Made by a program: the position numbers and the translations under genes. A stretch of 44,252 bases of DNA from Microcaldota archaeon (GTDB taxonomy: Archaea > Micrarchaeota > Micrarchaeia > Norongarragalinales > JACRGE01), in the NCBI GenBank assembly GCA_016212465.1, contig JACRGE010000020.1, positions 1-44,252 of the forward strand. The letters run 5' to 3'. Positions within the stretch are counted from its first letter, which is position 1, and every line of letters begins with the position of its first letter. Shown here piece by piece: positions 1 through 7,452 of this stretch. The notes below the pieces were generated by a model that worked only from the letters and a program-made list of their open reading frames with translations, was not told the DNA's origin and did not search any database.

Positions 1-740
1 TCACCCAATTCCTCGAATTCAATTATTCCTGCCTGTAGTTTGTCTTTCTTGAAGAGATAAACATAGAGAATGCCCACGAATGCACCGAAGACGTGTACGA
101 TGAAGCTGGTTGGAGTTGAAGATTCCCTTTGCTTGCCTTCAACAGAAATCGCTGCCTTCTTTTCAATTACTTGAAGCGTTTGATTCACTTGACTCGCTTC
201 AATGGTTTTGTTTTCCTTTATGAGGTTGGTAATGTTTTGCTTCAATTCCTGGGTCTGGTGAACGAGTTGCTTGGTGTGGGCCTCAGAGAGATAAGAGAAT
301 AAGGGAAAAAACAGAAAGACTAGCAATAACGTGGAAGCTACTAGAAGCAAAAGAGATTTCTTCGGCTTTAAGGCGGTTGCTGCACTCATCAACCCAGAAA
401 TCGCTGCACTAGCGCCAACCAAGTAAGTGTTTGTGTTCAACAAAGAAAACAGAAGGCTTGCGACAACGCCTGAGGAAAAGAATATAAGCAAAACGTCAAA
501 GGATGAAAGCACGGATTCCAGAAGTACAGCGAACAGTATCAGCGGCAAGAGATTGCCTATTAGGTGGAGGATTCCCACGTGAATAAACGTGTGGGAAAAA
601 AAGCCAGCTGGTTTGTTATAAAGCTGAAACCCAAGCTGTTGCACCTCCGCGTTTGATATGTAAAACGTTCCATTCGAGAGAACGTAGTAGGTTCCCACTA
701 CAAGCAAAGACAAAAAAATGGTTGCAAATGGAAGCCGCAT
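1..740 (-). CDS. Rhomboid family intramembrane serine protease, 3' end cut by window edge
   Basis: The reverse strand is open from an ATG at 740 to the window edge (246 codons), so it is absent from the ORF track. The product is a hydrophobic protein with the rhomboid hallmarks: GILHLIGNL in the second helix (HxxxN oxyanion motif), GASAAISG carrying the catalytic Ser, and HVFGAF carrying the catalytic His. Rhomboids cleave transmembrane substrates within the membrane. It is odd that Ser and His lie about 105 residues apart, against about 55 in the second rhomboid of this window. The extra segment holds one hydrophobic helix and then a polar, Gln/Lys/Glu-rich, probably coiled or extracytoplasmic stretch. 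The C-terminus lies outside the window. Family assignment is firm; the substrate is unknown. Confidence 0.85.
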   Translation of the reverse strand, partial: MRLPFATIFLSLLVVGTYYVLSNGTFYISNAEVQQLGFQLYNKPAGFFSHTFIHVGILHLIGNLLPLILFAVLLESVLSSFDVLLIFFSSGVVASLLFSLLNTNTYLVGASAAISGLMSAATALKPKKSLLLLVASTLLLVFLFFPLFSYLSEAHTKQLVHQTQELKQNITNLIKENKTIEASQVNQTLQVIEKKAAISVEGKQRESSTPTSFIVHVFGAFVGILYVYLFKKDKLQAGIIEFEELG

Positions 741-982
741 AAATGAGTAAAGAAAAATCAGTTTATATGAATTTTCCAAATGAAAAAAACCAATATTACT
801 AAGCAATAGAAAAAACCCGGGCAGATAAGTGAGGGTGGTAGAGTGAAGTTTTAAAGAATTAGGCCAGCTCTATGACAGAGCTGGCAGGGCGACCAGTTCA
901 ACCCACCTTCATAGAATCCGCAAAAAGCCTAGGAAAAGCAAGAATAAATACCTTGCTTTTTACTACTCTGGACCAATTAATG
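741..982. other. Non-coding stretch with a strong 9-bp hairpin
   Basis: No convincing gene is seen. At 863-885 lies a perfect inverted repeat, GCCAGCTCT-ATGAC-AGAGCTGGC. It is flanked by GGTGG near 836 and CCACC near 902, which could form an outer stem, so a small structured RNA or a processing or termination element is possible. The ORFs in the track here overlap this hairpin and the tRNA and look like chance. Confidence 0.35.
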
Positions 983-1196
983 CGGGCTCGGCGCGAGTGG
1001 CGGACACTTTTCAAAAATGACTGGAGAAAGCGTCTTTCGAATTCGCGATCCAGACGAACCTACGGTTCTTTCTATTCTCCCTTTCGAGCAAGAGTTCTTT
1101 TCTCTCCCTAGGGTCTCTTTTCTTACAAGAAAAGAGAGGCTACGCGCGACCGTCCGGTTAAGAGCCGGATGCTCTGCCAAGCTGAGCTACGAGCCC
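983..1196 (-). tRNA. tRNA-Lys(CTT), T-loop interrupted by about 140 nt
   Basis: Read on the reverse strand, the 5' part is a normal tRNA: acceptor GGGCTCG, TA, D-stem GCTC/GAGC, anticodon stem TCCGG/CCGGA around CTCTTAA (anticodon CTT), and T-stem strand GCGCG. The matching CGCGC plus CGAGCCC and a G discriminator do not follow at once but lie about 147 nt further on (984-995). All 12 T-stem and acceptor pairs are perfect, so the two parts belong together. The insert contains TTCGAA (1036-1041), which would supply a canonical T-loop if two introns flank a mini-exon: 1042-1142, with CGCG/CGCG as central BHB helix, and 997-1035, whose helix pairs poorly. CCA is not encoded. Identity is sure; the splicing scheme is inference. 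Confidence 0.8.
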
Positions 1197-1222
1197 AAGC
1201 AACATAATGATTGAAAGAAACA

Positions 1223-1239
1223 GGTATAAAATATTTACC
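1223..1239 (-). promoter_or_regulatory. TATA box of tRNA-Lys
   Basis: GGTAAATATTTTATACC on the reverse strand ends about 27 nt before the mature 5' end of the tRNA, the usual archaeal TATA distance for a tRNA with little or no leader. Confidence 0.5.
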
Positions 1240-1578
1240 GCGGGGAAGGAATAGTAATAAAAAAGCGTTTTTGAAAATAGGCGCTAAAACGGCCTTTGTT
1301 GAGAAGCTCAGATTTTTTCTGGAGTTTGACTACGCGGCTTCAAAAAACGCACCTGACGCAGGACTCTGCTTTCGCAAAAACTATAAAGCTGTGGGGTTTT
1401 GTTGAAACTCTTAGTTTTTCTTGGAGGGGAAAATGCAGAAAGTTCAATTTTGGTACAACTAGCCAAAATTTGCGTCCAACGCAGAAATCAACGGTTACAA
1501 AAACTATAAAACCAGGAGGAAAACTTTTTCAACAGAACTCGCGAAAACTATAAATAAGTTCGTAATGTTATTAAGAGT
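1240..1578. other. Gap upstream of tfe with repeated AAAACTATAAA elements
   Basis: No gene is supported. Three similar TATA-like elements occur in the direction of tfe: AAAACTATAAAGC near 1378, AAAACTATAAAACC near 1499 and AAAACTATAAATAAG near 1545. Each is preceded by a related CGCAG- or CAGAA-containing stretch, which suggests degenerate duplicated promoter segments. The last one lies about 25-30 nt before the tfe start and is the likely functional box. Confidence 0.4.
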
Positions 1579-2097
1579 ATGACCCGGAAACGAGCGCCCC
1601 CCTTGATTTTTTTAGAATCATATATTGATGAAATAGCGGGCAAGCGCGGGGTAAAAATCGTTGAATGTATTGGTGATGGTGCAACAGACGAACGAATTGA
1701 ACAAAAAACCAGCATAAAGATTGCTGAAATCCGGTCAATCCTCAACCACCTGCACAGTTATGGAATTGTTGATTATGTAAGGGAAAAAAACCTTTCTAGT
1801 GGATGGTTTACGTATACTTGGCGCCTTTGCCTTGATCGGGCTTTGCAAAACCTATTGCTTGTGAAAAAAAGGGAATACGAGCGATTAAAAAATAAATTGG
1901 ATTTTGGGGTGGGTTACAATATATACTGCTGCAAAAAAGGCTGTATGGAAATTGAATTTGATGCGGCAATGGAGAATAGATTCCGTTGCATGAAGTGTGG
2001 CGGGGTTTTGACACAAATAGATCGACAAGTGGAAATGAAGGAGTTGGAAGAAAAGATAAACATCATCGAAAAGATAATTAACAACAAAACATACTAG
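1579..2097 (+). CDS. tfe: Transcription initiation factor TFE (TFIIE-alpha homologue)
   Basis: The 172-residue protein has the two-domain layout of archaeal TFE: an N-terminal extended winged helix (about residues 10-95, including the SILNHLHSYGIVDYV recognition region) and a C-terminal zinc ribbon with CCKKGC and CMKC cysteine pairs (about 113-142), followed by a short helical tail. TFE binds RNA polymerase and TBP at the promoter and stabilises the open complex. The length is normal for the archaeal family. The start is the ATG at 1579, about 30 nt after the last TATA-like element. The initiator tRNA follows directly downstream. Confidence is high because both domains and the cysteine spacing are visible. 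Confidence 0.9.
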   Translation: MTRKRAPPLIFLESYIDEIAGKRGVKIVECIGDGATDERIEQKTSIKIAEIRSILNHLHSYGIVDYVREKNLSSGWFTYTWRLCLDRALQNLLLVKKREYERLKNKLDFGVGYNIYCCKKGCMEIEFDAAMENRFRCMKCGGVLTQIDRQVEMKELEEKINIIEKIINNKTY

Positions 2098-2106
2098 TTA
2101 TTGTTT

Positions 2107-2213
2107 AGCGGGGTAGGGTAGCTAGGAGTGCCCGCTGGGCTCATAACCCGGAGACCGGTGGTTCAAAGATTCGGCTTTTAATAAGCTCATTGTTGAGAGT
2201 CCACCCCCCGCTA
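2107..2213 (+). tRNA. Initiator tRNA-Met(CAT) with a T-loop intron
   Basis: The mature parts are acceptor AGCGGGG/CCCCGCT with discriminator A, D-stem GGGT/GCCC, anticodon stem CTGGG/CCCGG around CTCATAA (anticodon CAT), and T-stem GGTGG/CCACC. The GGG/CCC pairs in the anticodon stem mark an initiator tRNA. The T-loop is interrupted: excising 2168-2199 (32 nt) restores a canonical TTCAAAT loop. A bulge-helix-bulge fits this cut: helix TTCA (2162-2165) with TGAG (2194-2197), and 3-nt bulges AAG and AGT. That places the intron at tRNA position 59/60. CCA is not encoded. Confidence 0.92.
2168..2199 (+). other. Predicted tRNA intron at position 59/60
   Basis: These 32 nt must be removed for the initiator tRNA to have a normal T-loop. 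The predicted cuts fall after the second base of each 3-nt bulge, as expected for the archaeal tRNA splicing endonuclease. Internally GCTT (2174-2177) can pair with AAGC (2183-2186). The boundary is inferred from structure, and a shift by one base cannot be excluded. Confidence 0.75.
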
Positions 2214-2284
2214 TCTGCTTATCATACAAGGTTTTTGGGTCTGCGGCCGGGTTTTATAAAAGGAGAGTGTAGAAGGAAAGCAAA

Positions 2285-2605
2285 TTATGTTGTGGGTTTT
2301 CTGTACCTATATGAATATGGTAGGGGCTTTTCTGGCTCAGCTTCCACTTCCTCCGTTGGTTGACTCTGTACTGAAGGAGAGATTATCACAATTTTTTCAA
2401 CTGCCTTTACACTTTTGTACATGATTGTTTTTTCCCTGAAAATCCTTTTCGCTTCATCCTTGCTTGCTACCTTGATTGGCTCTAGTGTAAGTCTAATGAT
2501 TTCTCCCTTCTGCAGGTCCAGTATGACATCATAGATTTTTCCTATATACTGTGCGTTATCAGTATAAACATCCATTCCAAGCAATTGTGAGATTCTTGTA
2601 GCCAT
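2285..2605 (-). CDS. PRC-barrel domain protein
   Basis: This 106-residue protein begins MATRISQLLGMDVYTDNAQ and continues with GKIYDVILDLQKGEIIRLTL, the pattern of a PRC-barrel beta domain (residues about 4-80) as found in RimM and photosynthetic reaction-centre H subunits. A short Pro/Glu-rich tail follows. Stand-alone archaeal PRC-barrel proteins are common, but their role is poorly known; RNA- or ribosome-linked functions are usually proposed. The ATG at 2605 has an AGGAGG-type ribosome site (ggaggttgttt) just before it. A second, shorter PRC-barrel gene is at 39400-39660. Confidence 0.8.
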   Translation of the reverse strand: MATRISQLLGMDVYTDNAQYIGKIYDVILDLQKGEIIRLTLEPIKVASKDEAKRIFREKTIMYKSVKAVEKIVIISPSVQSQPTEEVEAEPEKPLPYSYRYRKPTT

Positions 2606-2669
2606 TTAAACAACCTCCTTCCAAAATTGATTGAATTAATTAAAGGTAATGTTTTTTAATTCTTTTCTT

Positions 2670-3071
2670 TCAAACCGCCCTGAGCGCTGTGGTTTTACTG
2701 ACTTCATTCAATACATATCCATAGTCGCGGTAGTGGGATACTACTGAAATTCTTACTTTATAGGTTCCTGGTTCGGTTCTCTGCGTGCTGAAAACCGGGA
2801 TTTTGAGGGTTTTAGACTCGTTGGGCGGCAATTCCCCCAAGCGTATTTCCTTGTGACTGGTTAAAGCTGTTTGGTCAAAACCAAGGGATTTTGGCACCCT
2901 AACCAACACAGATGTAAGCAAACTCCTGTCAAAAACATTTTTGACAGTAATCACTAAATCAACGCTGTCGTTCTTGTGTGAAAGCAGGCGAAGGGGAAAT
3001 ATTTTACTGTCAAGAGCGTAGAACGCTTCTGGTGAATCCCTTCGTTTGCTAAATAAATCAAAAAAGCCCAC
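2670..3071 (-). CDS. Small beta-rich protein, CARDB/Ig-like fold, function unknown
   Basis: I choose the GTG at 3071 (133 residues, MGFFDLFSKRR...) rather than the upstream ATG of the ORF track, because the first 21 residues of the longer form look like translated non-coding DNA while the shorter form opens with a typical Gly-Phe-Phe-Asp-Leu-Phe start. After a short basic N-terminus, residues about 30-130 alternate hydrophobic beta strands (VDLVITVKNVFD, LTSVLVRVP) with a LGELPPNESKTLKIPVF segment and a GTYKVRISV strand. This is the usual pattern of CARDB/NEW3-like immunoglobulin folds. There is no signal peptide, so it is likely cytoplasmic. The fold is inferred and no function is assigned. 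Confidence 0.6.
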   Translation of the reverse strand: MGFFDLFSKRRDSPEAFYALDSKIFPLRLLSHKNDSVDLVITVKNVFDRSLLTSVLVRVPKSLGFDQTALTSHKEIRLGELPPNESKTLKIPVFSTQRTEPGTYKVRISVVSHYRDYGYVLNEVSKTTALRAV

Positions 3072-3153
3072 ATTATCCCCACAGCAAACGGTAAGAGCAC
3101 GCCTATGAAACCTAGTCCCTGAAACATATTCCATGCATTAAAAACTTAAATAA

Positions 3154-3534
3154 TTATGTTTTAAGCCAAGTTTCCCACCAAGACCCGTATTTATTCAGTG
3201 TTTCTGTAAAGGCGGCATCAAGTTTATACTTTTTTGTTTGTTCGTCCTTGAAAATCATTCCCGCCCGTTCCAGCGCTAAACACAACAAATAGAGGGTGCT
3301 CTTGCTCGTGTTCAAATTCGTTAGCAGTTCTCCAAAGGTCTGTGGTTGTTGCTTCAAATTCTCCAAGAGGGAGATGGTAAGTTGTTTTTTAGGGTGTGAG
3401 AAGGTAAAACTGTTATTTATGAAATCAAAGATAGTGAACTGCGCGCTGGTTATTTTTGTAGCGTCCAATAGATCTACCTGAAAGCGTACGCGCGTGTGTT
3501 TCTTTTGCTTCAAATAGTGTCCTTCCAACCCCAC
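3154..3534 (-). CDS. Winged-helix DNA-binding protein
   Basis: This 126-residue basic protein has a clear winged-helix core at about residues 50-115: a first helix (LTISLLENLKQQPQTFGELL), a recognition helix (NTSKSTLYLLCLALERAGMI) and a wing ending in KKYKLD. This matches ArsR/MarR-like transcription regulators, without visible metal-binding cysteines. The N-terminal 45 residues are basic and lineage-specific. It is transcribed away from enolase, leaving a shared intergenic region of about 170 bp, so it could act on that region. The target is unknown. Confidence 0.6.
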   Translation of the reverse strand: MGLEGHYLKQKKHTRVRFQVDLLDATKITSAQFTIFDFINNSFTFSHPKKQLTISLLENLKQQPQTFGELLTNLNTSKSTLYLLCLALERAGMIFKDEQTKKYKLDAAFTETLNKYGSWWETWLKT

Positions 3535-3670
3535 ACGCCCCCCACACTTCCACTATTATCCTTGTATTTTCTATTTCTTAAATTAAAGAGGATAAAATTA
3601 AATAAAAAGTAAACGGCTCACCCAAAAGACATAAATATAAAAATTAATCACTTTATTCTTACGAAATCTG

Positions 3671-3682
3671 GTTTTATTTAAA
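3671..3682 (+). promoter_or_regulatory. Probable TATA box of the enolase operon
   Basis: GTTTTATTTAAA lies about 27-38 nt before the enolase start codons, so the transcript would be nearly leaderless. A second AT-rich element, ATAAATATAAAAATT, sits at 3631-3645 and would give a leader of about 45 nt. Either could be used. Confidence 0.4.
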
Positions 3683-3708
3683 CAAAAATTATTGGAAGTG
3701 TGGTGAGT

Positions 3709-4989
3709 ATGGGCGTTATTTTGTCTATTAAAGCAAGGGAAGTCCTGGACTCGCGCGGGAACCCCACTATTGAGGCGGAAGTATGCACGAAGGAAGGACT
3801 TTTTCGTTCAATGGTGCCCTCGGGTGCAAGTACGGGAGAAAAGGAAGCACTTGAATTAAGGGACGGGGGTTCAAGATATGGCGGGAAGGGGGTTTTGAAG
3901 GCAGTTGAGAACGTTAACAAAACAATTGCTCCAAGACTAATTGGCTTAAACCCCGAAAACCAGGCCGATATAGACGCGTTCATGATTGAGTTGGATGGCA
4001 CAGCCACAAAATCTCGGCTGGGTGCGAACGCCATCCTTTCCGTGAGCATGGCGGTTGCACAAGCAGGCGCTTGCTCCAAGGGCGTTCCATTATATCAACA
4101 CCTAGCGGAATTGGCTGACAACAAAAACCGCATTCTACCAACACCCCAGCTAAATGTGATGAACGGGGGCAAACATGCAGGAAGAGAGGAAGACATTCAG
4201 GAACTAATGCTTGCACCACTTCATTTTACTTCCTATAAAGAGGCGCTGAGGGCCTCAGTTGAAGCGTATTATGTTTTGGGGGGTTTGCTTAAGAAAAAGT
4301 ATGGGGCACAAGGAACCCTTCTCGGAGACGAGGGGGGGTTTGTTCCTCCTGTGAATTCAGCACAGGAGCGAATGGACCTAATGCTCAAAGCAATAGAAGA
4401 AGCCGGTTATGGAGGAAAGATTGAACTCGCAGTTGACTCTGCTTCAAGCGAGTTTTATGAAAACGGCGTTTACAAGTTGTATGGAAAAGCGTATTCAAGC
4501 GCAGAGTTAGTGGACTACTACACGGAATTGGTTGAAGTGTATCCCATCTATTCCTGGGAGGACGGAATGGCGGAAAACGATTGGGTGGGTTGGAAGGGAC
4601 TGACTTCAAAACTGGGTTCCAAAATCCAAATCGTTGGAGACGACGTGTTAGTTACAAACACCCAATTCATCAAACAAGCCATTTCGGAAAAAGCGTGCAA
4701 CGCGTTGTTGCTTAAATTCAACCAAATTGGTTCTGTTTCAGAAGGGATTGGCGCAGCCAACTTGTCGTTCAAGGCGGGTTGGGGGGTTGTAGAATCCCAT
4801 CGCTCGGGCGAAACCGAGGACTCCTTCATCGCGGATGCAGTAGTCGGCCTTGGCGCAGGTCAGTCAAAGTTCGGTGGGCCCGCCAGAAGCTCTAGGAATG
4901 CAAAATACAATCAATTGCTTAGGATAGAAGAAGCTCTAGGAAGCAAGGCGAGGTATGCTGGAAAAAATTTTAGAAAAGGGGGGAACTGA
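3709..4989 (+). CDS. eno: Enolase (phosphopyruvate hydratase)
   Basis: Enolase interconverts 2-phosphoglycerate and phosphoenolpyruvate in the cytoplasm. The signatures are complete: AREVLDSRGNPT at the N-terminus, GANAILSVSMA, the Mg-binding GDEGGFVPP, VGDDVLVTN, catalytic Lys in LLLKFNQIGS, ESHRSGETEDSFIAD, and GQSKFGGPARSSRNAKYNQ at the C-terminus. The length of about 426 residues is normal. GTG codons at 3700 and 3703 precede the ATG at 3709; I prefer the ATG because the distance to AREVLDSRG then matches the family. The stop abuts the GTG start of apgM, so the two successive glycolytic steps are co-transcribed. Confidence 0.97.
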   Translation: MGVILSIKAREVLDSRGNPTIEAEVCTKEGLFRSMVPSGASTGEKEALELRDGGSRYGGKGVLKAVENVNKTIAPRLIGLNPENQADIDAFMIELDGTATKSRLGANAILSVSMAVAQAGACSKGVPLYQHLAELADNKNRILPTPQLNVMNGGKHAGREEDIQELMLAPLHFTSYKEALRASVEAYYVLGGLLKKKYGAQGTLLGDEGGFVPPVNSAQERMDLMLKAIEEAGYGGKIELAVDSASSEFYENGVYKLYGKAYSSAELVDYYTELVEVYPIYSWEDGMAENDWVGWKGLTSKLGSKIQIVGDDVLVTNTQFIKQAISEKACNALLLKFNQIGSVSEGIGAANLSFKAGWGVVESHRSGETEDSFIADAVVGLGAGQSKFGGPARSSRNAKYNQLLRIEEALGSKARYAGKNFRKGGN

Positions 4990-6207
4990 GTGAAAACGCT
5001 TTTGATTATATTGGATGGGTTGGGGGACAGGCCAATAAAGGAACTGAACGGCAAAACCCCGTTGGAGGCAGCTGAGAAACCAAACCTGAATAAACTCGCT
5101 GAAAAAGGCATCTGTGGGATGATGAATTCAGTTGATTTCGGTGTGCGGCCAGGCAGCGATACCTCCCACCTCTCAATATTCGGCTACGACCCGGCCATTT
5201 ATTATACTGGTAGGGGACCAATTGAAGCAGCTGGGGCGGGTATTGAATTAAAACCAGGAGACGTGGCGTTAAGGGCAAACCTCGGAACCGTTGACGAAAA
5301 ACTCACCATACTTGACCGCAGAGCTGGAAGAATTGATTCAGTCAAACCATTTGAAGAGGACTTAAACAACATCAAACTAGCTGGAGTGCAAGTGATTTTT
5401 CGTGCAGGAGTAGAACACAGGGGGGCGGTAGTGCTTCGCGGAAGGAACCTAAGTTCAAGTGTCAGCGATCCCGACCCACACGAAGTCGGTTTGAAAGTAA
5501 AGAAAATTATTCCCTTGGAAAAAACCAAGGCAGCTGAGAACACAGCCAAACTCCTTGAAGAATACTGTTCAAAAGCACACCTCATGCTTAAAAACCACAC
5601 CGTCAACAAGGAGCGTCAAAACAAGGGGCTTCTACCAGCCAACTACCTGCTTGTCAGGGGAGCGGGCATAGTTCCAAACATTCCTTCCTTCAAAGAAAGA
5701 TATGGATTGAATGCCGCGTGCATCGCTGGCGGCGGGTTATATAAAGGAATTGGGAGACTACTCAGCATGAGCATCTTGACCGTTGAGGGAGCAACCGGGG
5801 GGGCGAACACCAACCTAACTGCAAAGTTTAACGCAGTAAAAAAAGCCCTTGAACAATGCGATTTTGTTTTCCTCCACATAAAAGGAACCGACTCCCTCTC
5901 TGAAGACGGTGACTTCATTGGAAAGAAGCATTTTATTGAGCGCGTTGATTCAGCAACCCCAATAATCTCTTCGCTCAATGATTTGCTTATCGTAGTCACC
6001 GGCGATCACTCTACTCCGAGTTATTTAAAACAACATTCTGCAGATCCCGTTCCAATACTATTCTGTGGAGGGGGCGTAAGAACAGACGACGTGCAGGAGT
6101 TTGGAGAACGGGCTTGTGCCAAAGGCGGACTAGGCAGAATCAAAGGCAGCCAACTCATGCCAGAGATAATAAACCTATTGGGCAAATCAAAGCTTTATGG
6201 GGCGTGA
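4990..6207 (+). CDS. apgM: 2,3-bisphosphoglycerate-independent phosphoglycerate mutase, archaeal type
   Basis: This 405-residue protein of the alkaline phosphatase superfamily interconverts 3- and 2-phosphoglycerate. It begins MKTLLIILDGLGDRP, giving the first metal ligand Asp, followed by KTPLEAAEKPNLNKLA and the nucleophile region GVRPGSDTSHLSIFGYDP with the conserved Ser. The C-terminal metal site is VVTGDHSTPSYLKQHS. The length fits the archaeal ApgM family (about 400-410), which is shorter than bacterial GpmI. Translation starts at a GTG directly after the enolase stop, suggesting coupling. The DJ-1/PfpI gene follows within a few bases, so the three probably form one operon. Confidence 0.95.
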   Translation: MKTLLIILDGLGDRPIKELNGKTPLEAAEKPNLNKLAEKGICGMMNSVDFGVRPGSDTSHLSIFGYDPAIYYTGRGPIEAAGAGIELKPGDVALRANLGTVDEKLTILDRRAGRIDSVKPFEEDLNNIKLAGVQVIFRAGVEHRGAVVLRGRNLSSSVSDPDPHEVGLKVKKIIPLEKTKAAENTAKLLEEYCSKAHLMLKNHTVNKERQNKGLLPANYLLVRGAGIVPNIPSFKERYGLNAACIAGGGLYKGIGRLLSMSILTVEGATGGANTNLTAKFNAVKKALEQCDFVFLHIKGTDSLSEDGDFIGKKHFIERVDSATPIISSLNDLLIVVTGDHSTPSYLKQHSADPVPILFCGGGVRTDDVQEFGERACAKGGLGRIKGSQLMPEIINLLGKSKLYGA

Positions 6208-6211
6208 TTTG

Positions 6212-6727
6212 ATGAAACCGTTTTTGTTTTTTATACCCTTAGAAAATTTCCGTGACGAGGAATTGTTTGAGCCAAAAAAAGTTCTTGAAGGAAAAGGAAC
6301 TGAAACAAAAACCGCTAGCACTCTGAAGAAAACCGCGAGTGGGAAACTGGGCGGAGCAGCTACTGTTGATTTTTCTCTCAACGAAATAAAAACCCAAGAC
6401 TTTTCAGGAATCGCTTTTGTGGGTGGGCCGGGAGTCATTCAGTTCAAGCTCTACGAAAACAAGGAATTGCTTTCCCTTGCAACCAGTTTTTATGCTGAAA
6501 ACAAGGTCGTAGCTGCCATCTGCGTTGCACCAAGGATACTAGCAGCGGCGGGTTTGTTGAAAGGAAGAAAAGCCACCGCTTTTCCAGACGATGAAACAAT
6601 TTCCATACTCAAAGAGTGCGGCGCTGTTTTTACGGACAAGGCAGTTGAAGTTGATGGAAGAATTATTACTGCAAATGGCCCAGGAGCAGCAAAAAAATTT
6701 GGCGAAGCAATACTTTCAACTCTCTAG
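6212..6727 (+). CDS. DJ-1/PfpI family protein
   Basis: This 171-residue protein has the DJ-1/PfpI flavodoxin-like fold. The key motif AAICVAPRILAAAGLLKGRKAT (about residues 103-124) places the reactive Cys in the nucleophile elbow, and FVGGPG precedes it. Members act as glyoxalase/deglycase-like enzymes, chaperones or proteases, and the exact activity cannot be read from sequence. The location after enolase and ApgM fits repair of triose-derived glycation, but that is inference. The ORF track starts at 6197 inside apgM; the ATG at 6212, just after the apgM stop, is more likely. The 3' end overlaps that of the convergent glycosylase gene by 12 nt. Confidence 0.85.
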   Translation: MKPFLFFIPLENFRDEELFEPKKVLEGKGTETKTASTLKKTASGKLGGAATVDFSLNEIKTQDFSGIAFVGGPGVIQFKLYENKELLSLATSFYAENKVVAAICVAPRILAAAGLLKGRKATAFPDDETISILKECGAVFTDKAVEVDGRIITANGPGAAKKFGEAILSTL

Positions 6728-7366
6728 CCTTTTCATGCACTCTTTCTCCAAAGGACAGTTTATGCAAGCAGGTGCATTCTTCTTGCAATAGTTCTTACCC
6801 AATCCAACAAGCAACGCATGGAATTCGTTGTATATCTTTGTGTCTTTTGGCAGCCTTTCTTCAAACCATTCTTTAAGCGCATCATAGCCCCTTTTTTCTA
6901 TGCCGAAAAACCTGCTGCAGAACCTGCGGGTATATGCGTCGATCACGAAAACGCGTTTACCCCCCGCATAAAGCAGGATTGAATCGGCTGTTTCCCTTCC
7001 AATTCCGTTCAACCCCAACAACTCAGAACGGATTTCCCAACAATCTCTTTTGAAGAAATCATCCAACGAGCCACCATACTTCTCATATAAATACTTAGCA
7101 ACCCCCCTAATCCTTTTCGCCTTTTGCTTGTAATAACCAGCCGGTCGCACGCAACGCTCAACCTCTTCATATTTTGCTTCAGCCAAGCGTTTCATACTCA
7201 GCAAACCCCCTTCCTCCAAATTGCCGATTGCTTTCTCCACATTCCTCCAAGTGGTTTGTTGAGTCAAGATCGCCCCCACCACTACCTCGAATGGAGTCCG
7301 TGCCGGCCACCAATTTTGTCTGCCAGACTTTCTTAAAAGCGTTTCATAAACCCTAATTAATTCCAT
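6716..7366 (-). CDS. HhH-GPD DNA glycosylase with Fe-S cluster (endonuclease III / MagIII-like)
   Basis: The ATG at 7366 gives a 216-residue protein (MELIRVYETLLRKSG); the longer ORF starts in non-coding DNA. The helix-hairpin-helix is LLGLNGIGRETADSILLYA, followed by VFVIDAYTRRF with the catalytic Asp. A C-terminal 4Fe-4S loop has the C-x6-C-x2-C-x5-C spacing (CKKNAPACINCPLEKEC). The N-terminal WWPARTPFEVVVGAILTQQT is the pattern of endonuclease III relatives, closest in feel to 3-methyladenine glycosylases of the MagIII type. It excises damaged bases in base excision repair; whether alkylated or oxidised bases are preferred is uncertain. It is divergent from the zinc-ribbon gene. Confidence 0.88.
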   Translation of the reverse strand: MELIRVYETLLRKSGRQNWWPARTPFEVVVGAILTQQTTWRNVEKAIGNLEEGGLLSMKRLAEAKYEEVERCVRPAGYYKQKAKRIRGVAKYLYEKYGGSLDDFFKRDCWEIRSELLGLNGIGRETADSILLYAGGKRVFVIDAYTRRFCSRFFGIEKRGYDALKEWFEERLPKDTKIYNEFHALLVGLGKNYCKKNAPACINCPLEKECMKRLES

Positions 7367-7414
7367 AAAACAATTCCAGCAAACAAAAATAAATTCCCTG
7401 CTGCTTAAACAAAC

Positions 7415-7427
7415 CTTTATAATAAAT
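7415..7427 (+). promoter_or_regulatory. TATA box of the zinc-ribbon gene
   Basis: CTTTATAATAAAT lies 26-38 nt before the ATG at 7453, so the mRNA is probably leaderless. No Shine-Dalgarno sequence precedes the ATG, which agrees with that. Confidence 0.5.
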
Positions 7428-7452
7428 TGTTTCCTCTTCTTGTCGTGGAACA

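Noticed and set aside
872-1214. Track ORFs of 65-79 codons over the tRNA-Lys region
   Set aside because: They overlap the tRNA exons and its structured insert, and their products are low-quality, Arg/Ser-rich translations.
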